A DNA stretch of 64,000 bases from Thermococcus argininiproducens (lineage in GTDB: Archaea; Methanobacteriota_B; Thermococci; Thermococcales; Thermococcaceae), in the NCBI RefSeq assembly GCF_023746595.1, contig NZ_CP080572.1, positions 310,001 through 374,000 of the forward strand. The letters are read 5' to 3'. Made by a program: the position numbers and the translations under genes. The notes beneath the pieces were generated by a model. The model did not search any database, was not told the DNA's origin, and worked only from the letters and a program-made list of their open reading frames with translations. Below, one piece after another: positions 8,115-15,736 of this stretch (position 1 is the first letter of the stretch; every line of letters starts with the position of its first letter).

Positions 8115-9317
8115 ATGGTCAAATTAAAAAAACTTGAAATAGTGTTTATTGTCCTCTCCTTTCTATCTCTTGCTCTGCTCTATTATATCGGAACAGAAAA
8201 AATAACAGCAATTACTCCAAATGAGGGTGAAAAAGAAGATATTATCCAATTTATTGGCCTATGTGTTTATTCAAAAGGAGACTTCAGTGTTCTATATAAT
8301 GGAACCAAAACCATCATAATACACAAGAACCTAGAACCAAATAAAGTATATAGGGTCATGGGAAAGACTATTGACTCTTCAAAAAGCACAATAGATGTTT
8401 TTGACGTCATAGAAGTCTCCCCAGAATTGTTGCCTTTAGAAACACTCAACGGGACTTTCTGGAAGGGAAGTGCCTGCTATCTTCTACTTCCAGAGAGAAT
8501 AAGATTAAACAAATGTTTAAATGTCTCTAAAGGAGAGACAGTAAAAGTTGACGGTTTATTTTATGGAAAGAAATTCTATGTAGTCAGATATGTTCAAGAG
8601 GGATTTCTGACGAGACCCGAAAACAACATGCCTTTTGTTATCAAAGGAGTTGTGTTAGATAATAGGAATCCCTCCACAATATGGAACGGAAGCGAAGAAA
8701 TCAAAGTTTACCTACCTTACAAAACTGAATTAAAAATTGGTGATATTGTAGAGATCACAGGTATTGCAAAACTTTATTCTACTCTCACTCTCTATGTGGA
8801 AGATAACTCCGATATAAAATTCCTTGGAAGGACCAACATAACAGAAATTGGAAAAGAGAATATAGGAGACATCGCTTATGGAATGTGCCAAATTACCAAA
8901 TCCGCTAGATATCTAAAATTAAACTGTACTTCCCTGAAGCTTTATGGGTTTTCTGCTAAATTTGGGGATATCATTGAATTTAAAGCCATAAGACGGAAAA
9001 ACTCTCTTTACTGCATTGAGTGTCGAGTGAAAATACCAAGAGAAAAACTATCAAATTCCATTTGTCACCCCCTTTCCAATATCCCAAGCAAAATCCATGG
9101 AAGAGTAACCTGGATAAAAAGATACGCCAATGGCTTTAGCATAGCCAACATAACTAATGAGAAATGCTGGATTCTATTAAAACTCCCAAAATCTCTAGGG
9201 GTATCTTTACACGAAAATCTGACTATAACTGCATTTGGATTCCATTCTACGTATAGAGGAATGCCAGCTTTTGAAATCCCCTCAGGGGATGAATTATGCT
9301 TAGAGAAGTATTCTTAG
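8115..9317 (+). CDS. Membrane-anchored protein with OB-fold-like repeats
   Basis: A 400-residue protein with one N-terminal hydrophobic helix (about 9-25, signal anchor), the rest predicted outside. The exported part seems to hold three or four beta-barrel units of OB type: around 40-100 (IQFIGLCVYSKGDFSVLY), 175-240 (FVIKGVVLDN, KIGDIVEITGIAKL), 245-300 and 320-400 (IHGRVTWIKRY, ENLTITAFGF). It carries scattered Cys residues, unusual for an exported archaeal protein. The 3' end overlaps the next gene, a TctA-like permease, by 22 bases, so the two are likely coupled. I do not recognise a named family. Confidence 0.55.
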   Translation: MVKLKKLEIVFIVLSFLSLALLYYIGTEKITAITPNEGEKEDIIQFIGLCVYSKGDFSVLYNGTKTIIIHKNLEPNKVYRVMGKTIDSSKSTIDVFDVIEVSPELLPLETLNGTFWKGSACYLLLPERIRLNKCLNVSKGETVKVDGLFYGKKFYVVRYVQEGFLTRPENNMPFVIKGVVLDNRNPSTIWNGSEEIKVYLPYKTELKIGDIVEITGIAKLYSTLTLYVEDNSDIKFLGRTNITEIGKENIGDIAYGMCQITKSARYLKLNCTSLKLYGFSAKFGDIIEFKAIRRKNSLYCIECRVKIPREKLSNSICHPLSNIPSKIHGRVTWIKRYANGFSIANITNEKCWILLKLPKSLGVSLHENLTITAFGFHSTYRGMPAFEIPSGDELCLEKYS

Positions 9318-10447
9318 GAATCTTGGCTGGGACTATTACTGGATTAACGCCTGCTCTACATGTAAACACCTTAGCTTCAATTATAGGGAGTGTAGATAGC
9401 ATAATGGAAGGATTTTTGTACGTCGTGTTTCTCTATACTATGGGTCTAACCCATACTTTTCTAGATGCATTTCCTTCAACATTTTTTGGAATTCCAGAGG
9501 AAGACACTGCCTTGAGTATTCTTCCAGCTCATAGGCTGGCCCTCCAGGGAAGAGCTCTCGAAGTTGTGAATATTTCATTAAAAACAAGTTTTCTAGCAGT
9601 TTTGTTCTCTCTAGCTTTTCTTCCTATATATCTCTGGGTGGCCCCATATTACACTCCAACAGTGGGGAGAATTTTTGTATTCCTCTTAGCAGGTTTAATT
9701 ATATTCTCCGAAAAAGGCATGAAAAAAGTGTATGCACTTATTATGTTCTATATGGCTGGAATATTGGGAATTATTAGTGATAAGTTACCTCTTAAAGAAC
9801 CTTATTTTCACTTGTTTGTAGGGTTGTTTGGTGTTCCAGCTATCTTGTTTTCTTTGAAAAATAATGAAAAAATAACACCAGGAGAAAGTGAGATCCTACT
9901 TCCAAAAACACATTTCCTGAGGTACTCCTTCCTCGGGACATTGTTTGGCATGCTTGCTTCCCTTTTGCCCACATTCACATCCTCTCAAGCAGCACTACTG
10001 GGAAGTTTCCTATCTAAGGATGAAAGAGCTTTTTTAACAATTTCATTCTCAGTTAATACTGCCAATTTCATATTTGGCTTAGCAAATTTTTATGCTACTG
10101 GAAAAACTAGAAATGGAATTTTAGTTTTAATAAAGAATCACTACTATCCCCTAAACTCCAAAGAATTTGCCATATTGCTTATTATAACAATAGCCGTGGG
10201 AAGTGTTGTCAATTTGTATGGACTCTCAATTTCCAAAAAGGTAGGAAGAGTAATAGAGAAGATAGATTACAAACTTCTCAATATTTCAATATTGTTCTTT
10301 ATAATAGCTGGCTCTTTTTACTTTGATGGCCTATTAGGAATAGGAGTACTTGGAGTGGCCACTATACTTGGAACTACAACCCTTATCCTAAAAGTAAAAA
10401 GAACAACTTGTATGGGAGTACTAATGTTGAAAATAATGATAAAATAG
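9296..10447 (+). CDS. TctA-like (DUF112) membrane protein
   Basis: A 383-residue polytopic membrane protein with about ten helices. The N-terminus GILAGTITGLTPALHVNTLA resembles the glycine/proline-rich loop that opens TctA permeases of tripartite tricarboxylate transporters (GxxxGxxPG). A related motif, LGTLFGMLASLLPTFTSSQA, recurs in the middle, the internal duplication expected of that family. Archaeal members usually stand alone without TctB/TctC, as here. The substrate is unknown. The ATG at 9296 lies inside the preceding OB-fold-like gene and follows GGGGATG. Confidence 0.72.
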   Translation: MLREVFLGILAGTITGLTPALHVNTLASIIGSVDSIMEGFLYVVFLYTMGLTHTFLDAFPSTFFGIPEEDTALSILPAHRLALQGRALEVVNISLKTSFLAVLFSLAFLPIYLWVAPYYTPTVGRIFVFLLAGLIIFSEKGMKKVYALIMFYMAGILGIISDKLPLKEPYFHLFVGLFGVPAILFSLKNNEKITPGESEILLPKTHFLRYSFLGTLFGMLASLLPTFTSSQAALLGSFLSKDERAFLTISFSVNTANFIFGLANFYATGKTRNGILVLIKNHYYPLNSKEFAILLIITIAVGSVVNLYGLSISKKVGRVIEKIDYKLLNISILFFIIAGSFYFDGLLGIGVLGVATILGTTTLILKVKRTTCMGVLMLKIMIK

Positions 10448-10458
10448 GACTAGAAACC

Positions 10459-10773
10459 TCAAGACATTTCTTTCTTCTCTTTTAGTATTTTTTGAAACCC
10501 GACCAAGTCCGTAACGACTCTAACCCCATCAAGGGTCTCAAAATATGCCTTCTTTATTTTAATAACCTTTGCTCCAGTATATTTCATTTGGGGCGGATCA
10601 TATGAACCAAGTTCTACTATCTCATCCTCTACAATATACATTTTAATTTCTGGTTGGCCGATATATTTCCAAACTTCATAAAAAACCTCTGGTTCTAGAT
10701 GGATTTCCCCCTCTACCTCAGTATAGCCTGCCCCAATTACTTCCAGAAACTCTTTTATTACTTCAAAGTTCAT
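10459..10773 (-). CDS. Hypothetical protein (104 aa)
   Basis: A small soluble acidic protein, not recognised. It has an alpha/beta pattern: an N-terminal helix (FEVIKEFLEVI), beta-strands (KMYIVEDEIVELG, KYTGAKVIKIKKA) and a C-terminal helix (VGFQKILKEKKEM). ATG at 10773 is preferred over an in-frame GTG at 10782, which lies within the GGTGA ribosome site. It stands alone, convergent with the TctA-like gene and divergent from the RlmI-like methyltransferase. Confidence 0.6.
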   Translation of the reverse strand: MNFEVIKEFLEVIGAGYTEVEGEIHLEPEVFYEVWKYIGQPEIKMYIVEDEIVELGSYDPPQMKYTGAKVIKIKKAYFETLDGVRVVTDLVGFQKILKEKKEMS

Positions 10774-10847
10774 AGAACTCACCAGTATAATATATAGAGC
10801 TCAAGAGTTAAATACCTATCGTCTCAACTTTAGAAGGGTGAGTTATA

Positions 10848-12038
10848 ATGGCAAAAGTATACATCGATGCTCAAGCTTACAGGGCAATTGAAAAAGGTGC
10901 GATGATAATTTTCAAAAAAGGTATAGTGAGAACGGAAGGCGAGATCAAACCAGGAGATGTTGTAGAAGTTTATTCAAGGGGAGGAAAATTTTTAGGGAAA
11001 GGCTTTGCTAATCCAAACTCAAATATCATGATCCGTCTACTCACAAAAGACAAAGATACTGAAATTAATAAAGAGCTTTTCAAAGAACGCATAAGAAAAG
11101 CAAATGAGTACAGAAAAAGTATTCTAGGATATAACACCGCCTATAGAATGGTTTATGGTGAAGCAGATTACCTCCCAGGTTTAATTGTTGATAGATTTAA
11201 TGATATAGCATCTCTCCAAATCTCAAGTGCTGGGATGGAAAGATTCAAAATGGATGTTGCAGAAGCTATTCTTGAAGTTGAGCCCGAAATCGAAACAATA
11301 TTTGAGAAAAATACTGGACGATCAAGGAGAAGGGAAGGTCTCCCAGAGATAGAAAGAGTTCTCCTCGGTAAAGAGAAATATCGCACAATTATTAAAGAGG
11401 GCCAAGCTAAGTTTATTGTTGATATGAGAGGCCAAAAAACAGGATTTTTCTTAGACCAAAGAGAAAATAGAATCGCTTTGGAAAAATACATAAAAGGGGG
11501 AGAAAGGGTTCTTGATGTATTTACTTATACAGGGGGTTTTGCTATCCACGCTGCAGTTGCTGGTGCCGAAAAAGTTGTTGCGGTAGACAAATCCCCAGCT
11601 GCAATAGAACAAGCGAAAGAAAACGCCAAGCTAAATGGTGTAGAGGATAAGATGGAGTTTTTAGTAGGCTCCGCATTTGGCATTATGGAGAAAATGCAAA
11701 AGAAAGGAGAAACGTTTGATATAGTTATACTGGATCCTCCTGCATTTGTACAGCATGAAAAGGACTTAAAAAGAGGTCTCAGGGCATACTTCAACGTAAA
11801 CTATCAGGGATTGAAACTTGTTAAAGACGGAGGCATTCTGGTAACGGCTTCCTGCTCCCAACACGTTGACATGCAAATGTTTAAGGATATGGTAATAGCA
11901 GCTGCAGCAAAAGCGGGCAAATTCCTAAAGATGGTAGAGCCCTATAGAACCCAAGCCCCAGATCACCCAATTTTAATGGCCTCAAAAGATACAGAGTACC
12001 TGAAATGTCTGTTTCTTTACGTAGAGGATATGAAGTGA
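10848..12038 (+). CDS. Class I SAM-dependent rRNA methyltransferase, RlmI/PH1915 type
   Basis: A 396-residue protein with an N-terminal PUA domain (about 1-75, KGIVRTEGEIKPGDVVEVYS), a linking beta domain, and a C-terminal Rossmann methyltransferase. Visible motifs are VLDVFTYTGGFAIHAA (motif I), VVAVDKSPAA (motif II), VILDPPAF (motif IV) and VTASCSQHV with the cysteine typical of m5C enzymes. Related proteins include E. coli RlmI, which makes 23S rRNA m5C. Which rRNA base is modified here is not readable. GGGTGAG before the ATG supports the start. Confidence 0.88.
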   Translation: MAKVYIDAQAYRAIEKGAMIIFKKGIVRTEGEIKPGDVVEVYSRGGKFLGKGFANPNSNIMIRLLTKDKDTEINKELFKERIRKANEYRKSILGYNTAYRMVYGEADYLPGLIVDRFNDIASLQISSAGMERFKMDVAEAILEVEPEIETIFEKNTGRSRRREGLPEIERVLLGKEKYRTIIKEGQAKFIVDMRGQKTGFFLDQRENRIALEKYIKGGERVLDVFTYTGGFAIHAAVAGAEKVVAVDKSPAAIEQAKENAKLNGVEDKMEFLVGSAFGIMEKMQKKGETFDIVILDPPAFVQHEKDLKRGLRAYFNVNYQGLKLVKDGGILVTASCSQHVDMQMFKDMVIAAAAKAGKFLKMVEPYRTQAPDHPILMASKDTEYLKCLFLYVEDMK

Positions 12039-12062
12039 TATTCTCTTAATTTTATTTTGGCA

Positions 12063-12074
12063 TCAGCCCGTGGG
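12063..12074. repeat. Direct repeat flanking the IS607-like element, right-end copy
   Basis: TCAGCCCGTGGG here is identical to 13489-13500. Allowing one mismatch the match extends to 16 bases. Read on the minus strand it is CCCACGGGCTGA, directly after the tnpB terminal hairpin. The other copy forms the last guide and D box of a C/D sRNA-like sequence. Confidence 0.75.
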
Positions 12075-12079
12075 GGTCT

Positions 12080-12149
12080 GTCCGTCGTGAGTTTTTAGGG
12101 GGGAACGTGAGTGAACGTCCTCCCCCTTAAATCCACCCTCACGATGGAC
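12080..12149 (-). ncRNA. Right-end hairpin at tnpB 3' end (omegaRNA-like scaffold)
   Basis: A 70-base hairpin overlaps the tnpB stop codon. The outer stem is 12 bp, 12080-12091 (GTCCGTCGTGAG) with 12138-12149 (CTCACGATGGAC), with one wobble. Inner stems pair AGGGGG 12097-12102 with CCCCCT 12122-12127, and ACGT 12105-12108 with ACGT 12115-12118, closed by a six-base loop. TnpB nucleases use an RNA from the 3' end of their gene (omegaRNA/reRNA), and this is where its scaffold would lie. The function is inference; the pairing is visible. Confidence 0.55.
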
Positions 12150-13341
12150 TTGGGCTTCATCAGCCTCAACTCCCCTCCGAGTTCATTGGAGAGTAAATCA
12201 TCGACCTCACCCCCGCTTAGGGCGACCCCAAGTCCCCGCACGAAAACATTAAACGCTCCGAGAAACTGCCTATCTGATTTAAAACCACACCTGCAAACCA
12301 CCAGCCCGTTTCGGGACTCTAACTTACTCCCACACGTCGGGCAGGTGGAGGAAGTGTTAGCAGGATTCACAAACTCGATTGGAACACGGTAAGAGAGTTT
12401 TTGAGCGATTTTAGACCAGGTGGAGCGTGAGAGTTTTCGATTAAGCTTCTTTGAGCCGTTCTTCAGCATTTTAAACTTGTTCAAATCCTCAAAGACGAAA
12501 ACAGCGTTTGGGAACGCCCTTGACAGTTGAACTGCAAGTTTGTTAAGATAGTCTTCAATCCGGTTCTTTCTCCTTGTCCAATACTTCTTGAGGAGCATTC
12601 CAATCCTCTTTGGGGCTTTTCGCTGAATGCTTTTCAATCTGTCGATAATTCTATCGTAGGTTTCTGCAATCCTGTGAAGTTCACTCAAATCCACCTTAAT
12701 CCAACCTTTCTCCGGATGATAAATATCGAGGCTCATTAAATTGGAGTCAATCCCAATTTTAATCCTTCCTTTGAACTTGACTTCTCTTGAGAAGGTTAGA
12801 AGAACATCTTTCTCTCTGATTATCGGTTCACCAACCTTCCAATCTTTAATCCGCTCATAGAACCATTCACAAGAATAGTCGAGTTCAAGGTATTCTTCCC
12901 TCGGTTTAACGGTTATTCTTATCCTTGAGCCTTCGACTTTCATCAGAGTACTCTTCACCCGCACGAACTTCCTTTTCACGGTCGGTTTCTTTCTTTTCCT
13001 CCTCTCTTTCAGGTAGTTCTGTCTCCAACTATCGAGAATTGAGTAAGCAGTCTTAATGGCCGAATCAACGTAATGCTTCGCAAAAGGCCAGTCTTCAAGA
13101 AATTTATCTCTTAATCCCTTCTTGAACTCTTTGGACTGTGGGAGGATTGGAATTAGTCGGGTTGTCTCGTAGTATTTGTATTTCCCGCCGAGAGAATAGC
13201 GGTGTTTGACTTTCTTTTTTTCCAAGTTGTGTTTTCCCAAATTTCATCAATCGCCCGCTGGAGTAATTTTTGATAGGCCGTGAGGAGGGTTTCAACGTTC
13301 CAGTTGTGGTTCATTTTGTAAGTTAGAACCACTTTAGCCAT
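12095..13341 (-). pseudogene. tnpB: TnpB (OrfB) RNA-guided nuclease of IS607-like element, one frameshift
   Basis: The N-terminus (MAKVVLTYKMNHNWNVETLL, ATG at 13341 behind AAGGAGGT) is in one frame. The remaining roughly 375 residues are in another, switching at a run of seven A on the coding strand (13221-13215). One extra A would fuse the frames. The RuvC residues look intact: Asp in KIGIDSN, Glu in FVFEDLNKF, Asp in FKSDRQFLGAFNVF. The zinc finger CPTCGSK...CRCGF is also present. It may be a recent inactivating deletion, an assembly error, or a slippage site that still yields full protein. Confidence 0.85.
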
Positions 13342-13369
13342 TCTCGACCTCCTTAATTAGCTTTTTAAC

Positions 13370-13488
13370 TCAAGTTTTGAGCTTCTTATACTTGTGAGAG
13401 CGTATTCCGTAAAGTTTGCCCGCAAAGTGGCTGATTATCGTGGTTAAGTCTTCAATTAGCTCCTCCTTTGGAGCTTTTGCCTTCTTGT
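13370..13488 (-). pseudogene. tnpA: C-terminal fragment of IS607-type serine recombinase TnpA
   Basis: Minus-strand codons read [18 protein letters not shown] then [21 protein letters not shown] and a TGA at 13372-13370. This matches the tail of IS607 TnpA resolvases, which end in a conserved PxEELxEDLxxIIxxFxxxLYGxRSxKYKK pattern. The catalytic serine domain and HTH are absent; the reading frame closes just beyond the 12-base direct repeat. It lies 28 bases before tnpB, as in complete IS607 elements. Confidence 0.8.
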
Positions 13489-13500
13489 TCAGCCCGTGGG
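13489..13500. repeat. Direct repeat flanking the IS607-like element, left-end copy
   Basis: Identical to 12063-12074 in the same orientation, 1,426 bases away. On the minus strand it contributes most of the second guide and the D box of the C/D sRNA-like sequence. IS607-family insertion normally gives no target duplication, so the origin of the repeat is unclear. Confidence 0.75.
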
Positions 13501-13544
13501 CGTCTCATCATCGCATTCCTCAGTGGAGGTGCTTTCTCCTCATC
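13489..13544 (-). ncRNA. Candidate box C/D sRNA adjoining the IS607-like element
   Basis: Minus-strand order: C box ATGAGGA (13543-13537, one mismatch to RUGAUGA), 13-nt guide, D' box CTGA (13523-13520), 8-nt spacer, perfect C' box ATGATGA (13511-13505), 12-nt guide, D box CTGA (13492-13489). Guide lengths are typical of archaeal methylation guides; the spacer is long. A TATA-like TTATAT lies about 25 bases upstream, after the methyltransferase stop. The distal guide plus D box (13489-13500) recurs at the other end of the IS element. No rRNA target was assigned. Confidence 0.5.
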
Positions 13545-13578
13545 TGCTTTCTCAATTTAAAAATCCCCTAATATAAGC

Positions 13579-14325
13579 TTATCGCTTAGAGAATATAAGT
13601 GAATGTCTGTACCTAGTTCCCACTTTAAACTGGATATCCTGCACAGCATAACCAAGCTTAGTTCCCTCTCTAACAAGAGTTCTCAATAAACCTGCTTTAT
13701 CTGGAAGGAAAAGTGCAACTTTAGCATTCTCAGTCATGTGTTTCCTTGCTTCTCTTAGAATTCTTACAGCAAATTCTTCCCCATATTTTCCCCCACCAAT
13801 CCCTTCAATTGGGGTTAAAACACCCTTTGTTGCTCTCTCGTAATAAGGGGGTGCAGAGAATATTACATCAAATCTCTCTCCTTTTGGGATTAATTTCTCA
13901 ATTACTTCACCATTGCTTTTAATCAGTTTAACTTTAGCGTTGTTCTTTTGAACATTGGCTTTAGCATATTCAAAAAATTCATCATTTACTTCAGTCGCCC
14001 AAACACTGCAATTAAACAATTTGCTTGCCATAATTGCCATCAAAGCTGAATGTCCAGTGCCTATTTCCAAAACTCTTTCTCCTCCTCTAAGAAAAGTCTT
14101 TAGGAATATAAATCTCGAGATTGGAGTGGTTATAAGTCCATTTGGGTGATATTCTATCTCAATACCAAAAACCGCCTTTGCAACAGCTTTATTATATAAA
14201 ATCCTAGCTTTCCTATTTGAAAGATCTAACCTACCCCTACTATCAATATATTTTCCAAGTTCTGGGAAAATTTTAATTGCTTCCCTCACGGGGAGGCCCA
14301 ATTTTCCATCTCTCCACCCAGGCAT
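13579..14325 (-). CDS. RlmF/METTL16-related N6-adenine methyltransferase
   Basis: A 248-residue Rossmann methyltransferase. The N-terminal segment LPVREAIKIFPELGKYID precedes motif I VLEIGTGHSALMAIMA (about 98-113), an acidic WATEVNDEF (motif II) and the catalytic motif FSAPPYYE, which corresponds to the (N/D/S)PP(F/Y) of adenine-N6 enzymes. The family resemblance is to RlmF (23S m6A1618) and eukaryotic METTL16; the archaeal RNA target is not known to me. It starts behind GGAGGATC. The sRNA-like sequence and IS element lie just downstream. Confidence 0.8.
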   Translation of the reverse strand: MPGWRDGKLGLPVREAIKIFPELGKYIDSRGRLDLSNRKARILYNKAVAKAVFGIEIEYHPNGLITTPISRFIFLKTFLRGGERVLEIGTGHSALMAIMASKLFNCSVWATEVNDEFFEYAKANVQKNNAKVKLIKSNGEVIEKLIPKGERFDVIFSAPPYYERATKGVLTPIEGIGGGKYGEEFAVRILREARKHMTENAKVALFLPDKAGLLRTLVREGTKLGYAVQDIQFKVGTRYRHSLIFSKR

Positions 14326-14401
14326 GGATTGAGATCCTCCGTTTTTATAGGATAAATCTAACTAAGAAAAATTTAAAGGTTAAGGTCAAAAGATGAGAAG
14401 A

Positions 14402-15664
14402 TCAGAGAAGGGCCAATAGGGCCATTATTTTTGCATCCTCAATCATGTTATCTATTTTTGCGTATTCATTGGGTTGATGTGCTCTTTCGTCTAACGTAGC
14501 CCAAACAACTGCTGGAATTCCAAGTTTTCTAAAGTACGCTGCAAAGGTTCCTCCACCAATACCTCCAATTGTAGCTTCTTTGCCCCTAAGCTCCTTTATG
14601 GCTTTTTGAAGAAGTTTGACTATTTCACTATCCTTTGGAGTGGGTTCTGGAGCATCAAGCCTCTGGAGAACTTCTAACTCAATTTTTGGTAAAACCTCGC
14701 CATTTACTTCCTTTTTGTATTTTTCTTCAATTTCTCTAGCAAGCTTTTTAGCATCAGTTAAGATGTCATCCAAGGCATATTGTGGTAAAACTCTGCAATC
14801 AAAAACTATCTCATGCTCCCCTGGAGCTATGTTTGGTGCATCGCTTGGATTACCTCCCATTGTGGGCTCGAAAGTGCTCTCTGATGGATCAAACAGATTG
14901 TCTTTTGCATTATACTTCCCATGGAGAAACTCATCAAGCTCTTTTGCATAATTAAGAGCAACACGATGGGCATTTAATCCTAACCCAGGCATGCTTGCAT
15001 GAACTTGTTTCCCTCTAACTTTGACCTTCATCCAAAGTATACTTTTCTCGGCAATTTCAATAAAAGTACCTTCCTCATTTCCACCATCAGGAACTAAAAC
15101 GAGATCATCCTTTTTAAAGAGTTCTGGGTGTTCTTTCATCAACCACTCTAATCCATACTTACTACCAGTTTCTTCGTCACTAACGAAAGCTAGAATTATT
15201 GTTCTCTTAGGTCTTATCCCAAGGTTCATTAATGCTCTAACAGCGTAAAGAGATGCAACTAAACTTTGACCGTTATCCTCGCTTCCTCTCCCGTAAACCT
15301 TACCATCGATTACTATTGGTTCGAAGGGTTTTGTAACTGTCCATTTTCTCAAGTCTCCTGGGGGAACAACATCTAAGTGCGTGAGAATCCATAATCTTGG
15401 ACTCTCTTCGCCCTTTTCTCCATAATAGTATGCCAAGATATTCGGCCTAACACCATTTTTGGCCCTCTTATCTGGAGCATCATAGCGTTCAATCTTGTCA
15501 AACGGCCAGTCTTTGATTATTTCAAGAAGTTTCATTGCCTTATCATATTCTCCCTCCCCATCACTATCAGGACTAATTGCGGGGATTTTTATAAGTTCTA
15601 TTAGTGTTTCCACCATTTCATCTCTAAGAGTCTCTATTTCTTTAGAAACAGCTGCGATATTCAT
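14402..15664 (-). CDS. M20 family metallopeptidase (ArgE/DapE/dipeptidase-like)
   Basis: A 420-residue zinc amidohydrolase that cleaves peptide or N-acyl bonds; the substrate is uncertain (dipeptides, acyl-amino acids or succinyl-diaminopimelate in relatives). Motifs are LTHLDVVPPG (metal His plus catalytic Asp), KVYGRGSEDNGQ (bridging Asp), FVSDEETGS (catalytic and metal Glu), and a C-terminal metal His in DERAHQPNEYA. A lid domain lies between about 200 and 330. I place the start at ATG 15664, seven bases after GGTGG; an upstream in-frame extension to 15718 lacks support. Confidence 0.88.
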   Translation of the reverse strand: MNIAAVSKEIETLRDEMVETLIELIKIPAISPDSDGEGEYDKAMKLLEIIKDWPFDKIERYDAPDKRAKNGVRPNILAYYYGEKGEESPRLWILTHLDVVPPGDLRKWTVTKPFEPIVIDGKVYGRGSEDNGQSLVASLYAVRALMNLGIRPKRTIILAFVSDEETGSKYGLEWLMKEHPELFKKDDLVLVPDGGNEEGTFIEIAEKSILWMKVKVRGKQVHASMPGLGLNAHRVALNYAKELDEFLHGKYNAKDNLFDPSESTFEPTMGGNPSDAPNIAPGEHEIVFDCRVLPQYALDDILTDAKKLAREIEEKYKKEVNGEVLPKIELEVLQRLDAPEPTPKDSEIVKLLQKAIKELRGKEATIGGIGGGTFAAYFRKLGIPAVVWATLDERAHQPNEYAKIDNMIEDAKIMALLALL

Positions 15665-15736
15665 CCACATCACCACCTTTAATTTCTCACAGTCTTTAAA
15701 GTGATTTTTGTTAAGCAATAAAAAAGAGAAAAGAAT

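Larger units (their letters stand above)
12063..13488 (-). mobile_element. IS607-like insertion remnant (tnpA tail plus frameshifted tnpB)
   Basis: In minus-strand order the unit contains about 40 C-terminal codons of a serine-recombinase TnpA, a tnpB with one frameshift, and a long hairpin at the tnpB 3' end. It is bounded by 12-base direct repeats TCAGCCCGTGGG at 12063-12074 and 13489-13500. The absence of most of tnpA makes it a non-autonomous or decaying element. Boundaries are inferred from the repeats and may be a few bases off. Confidence 0.7.
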
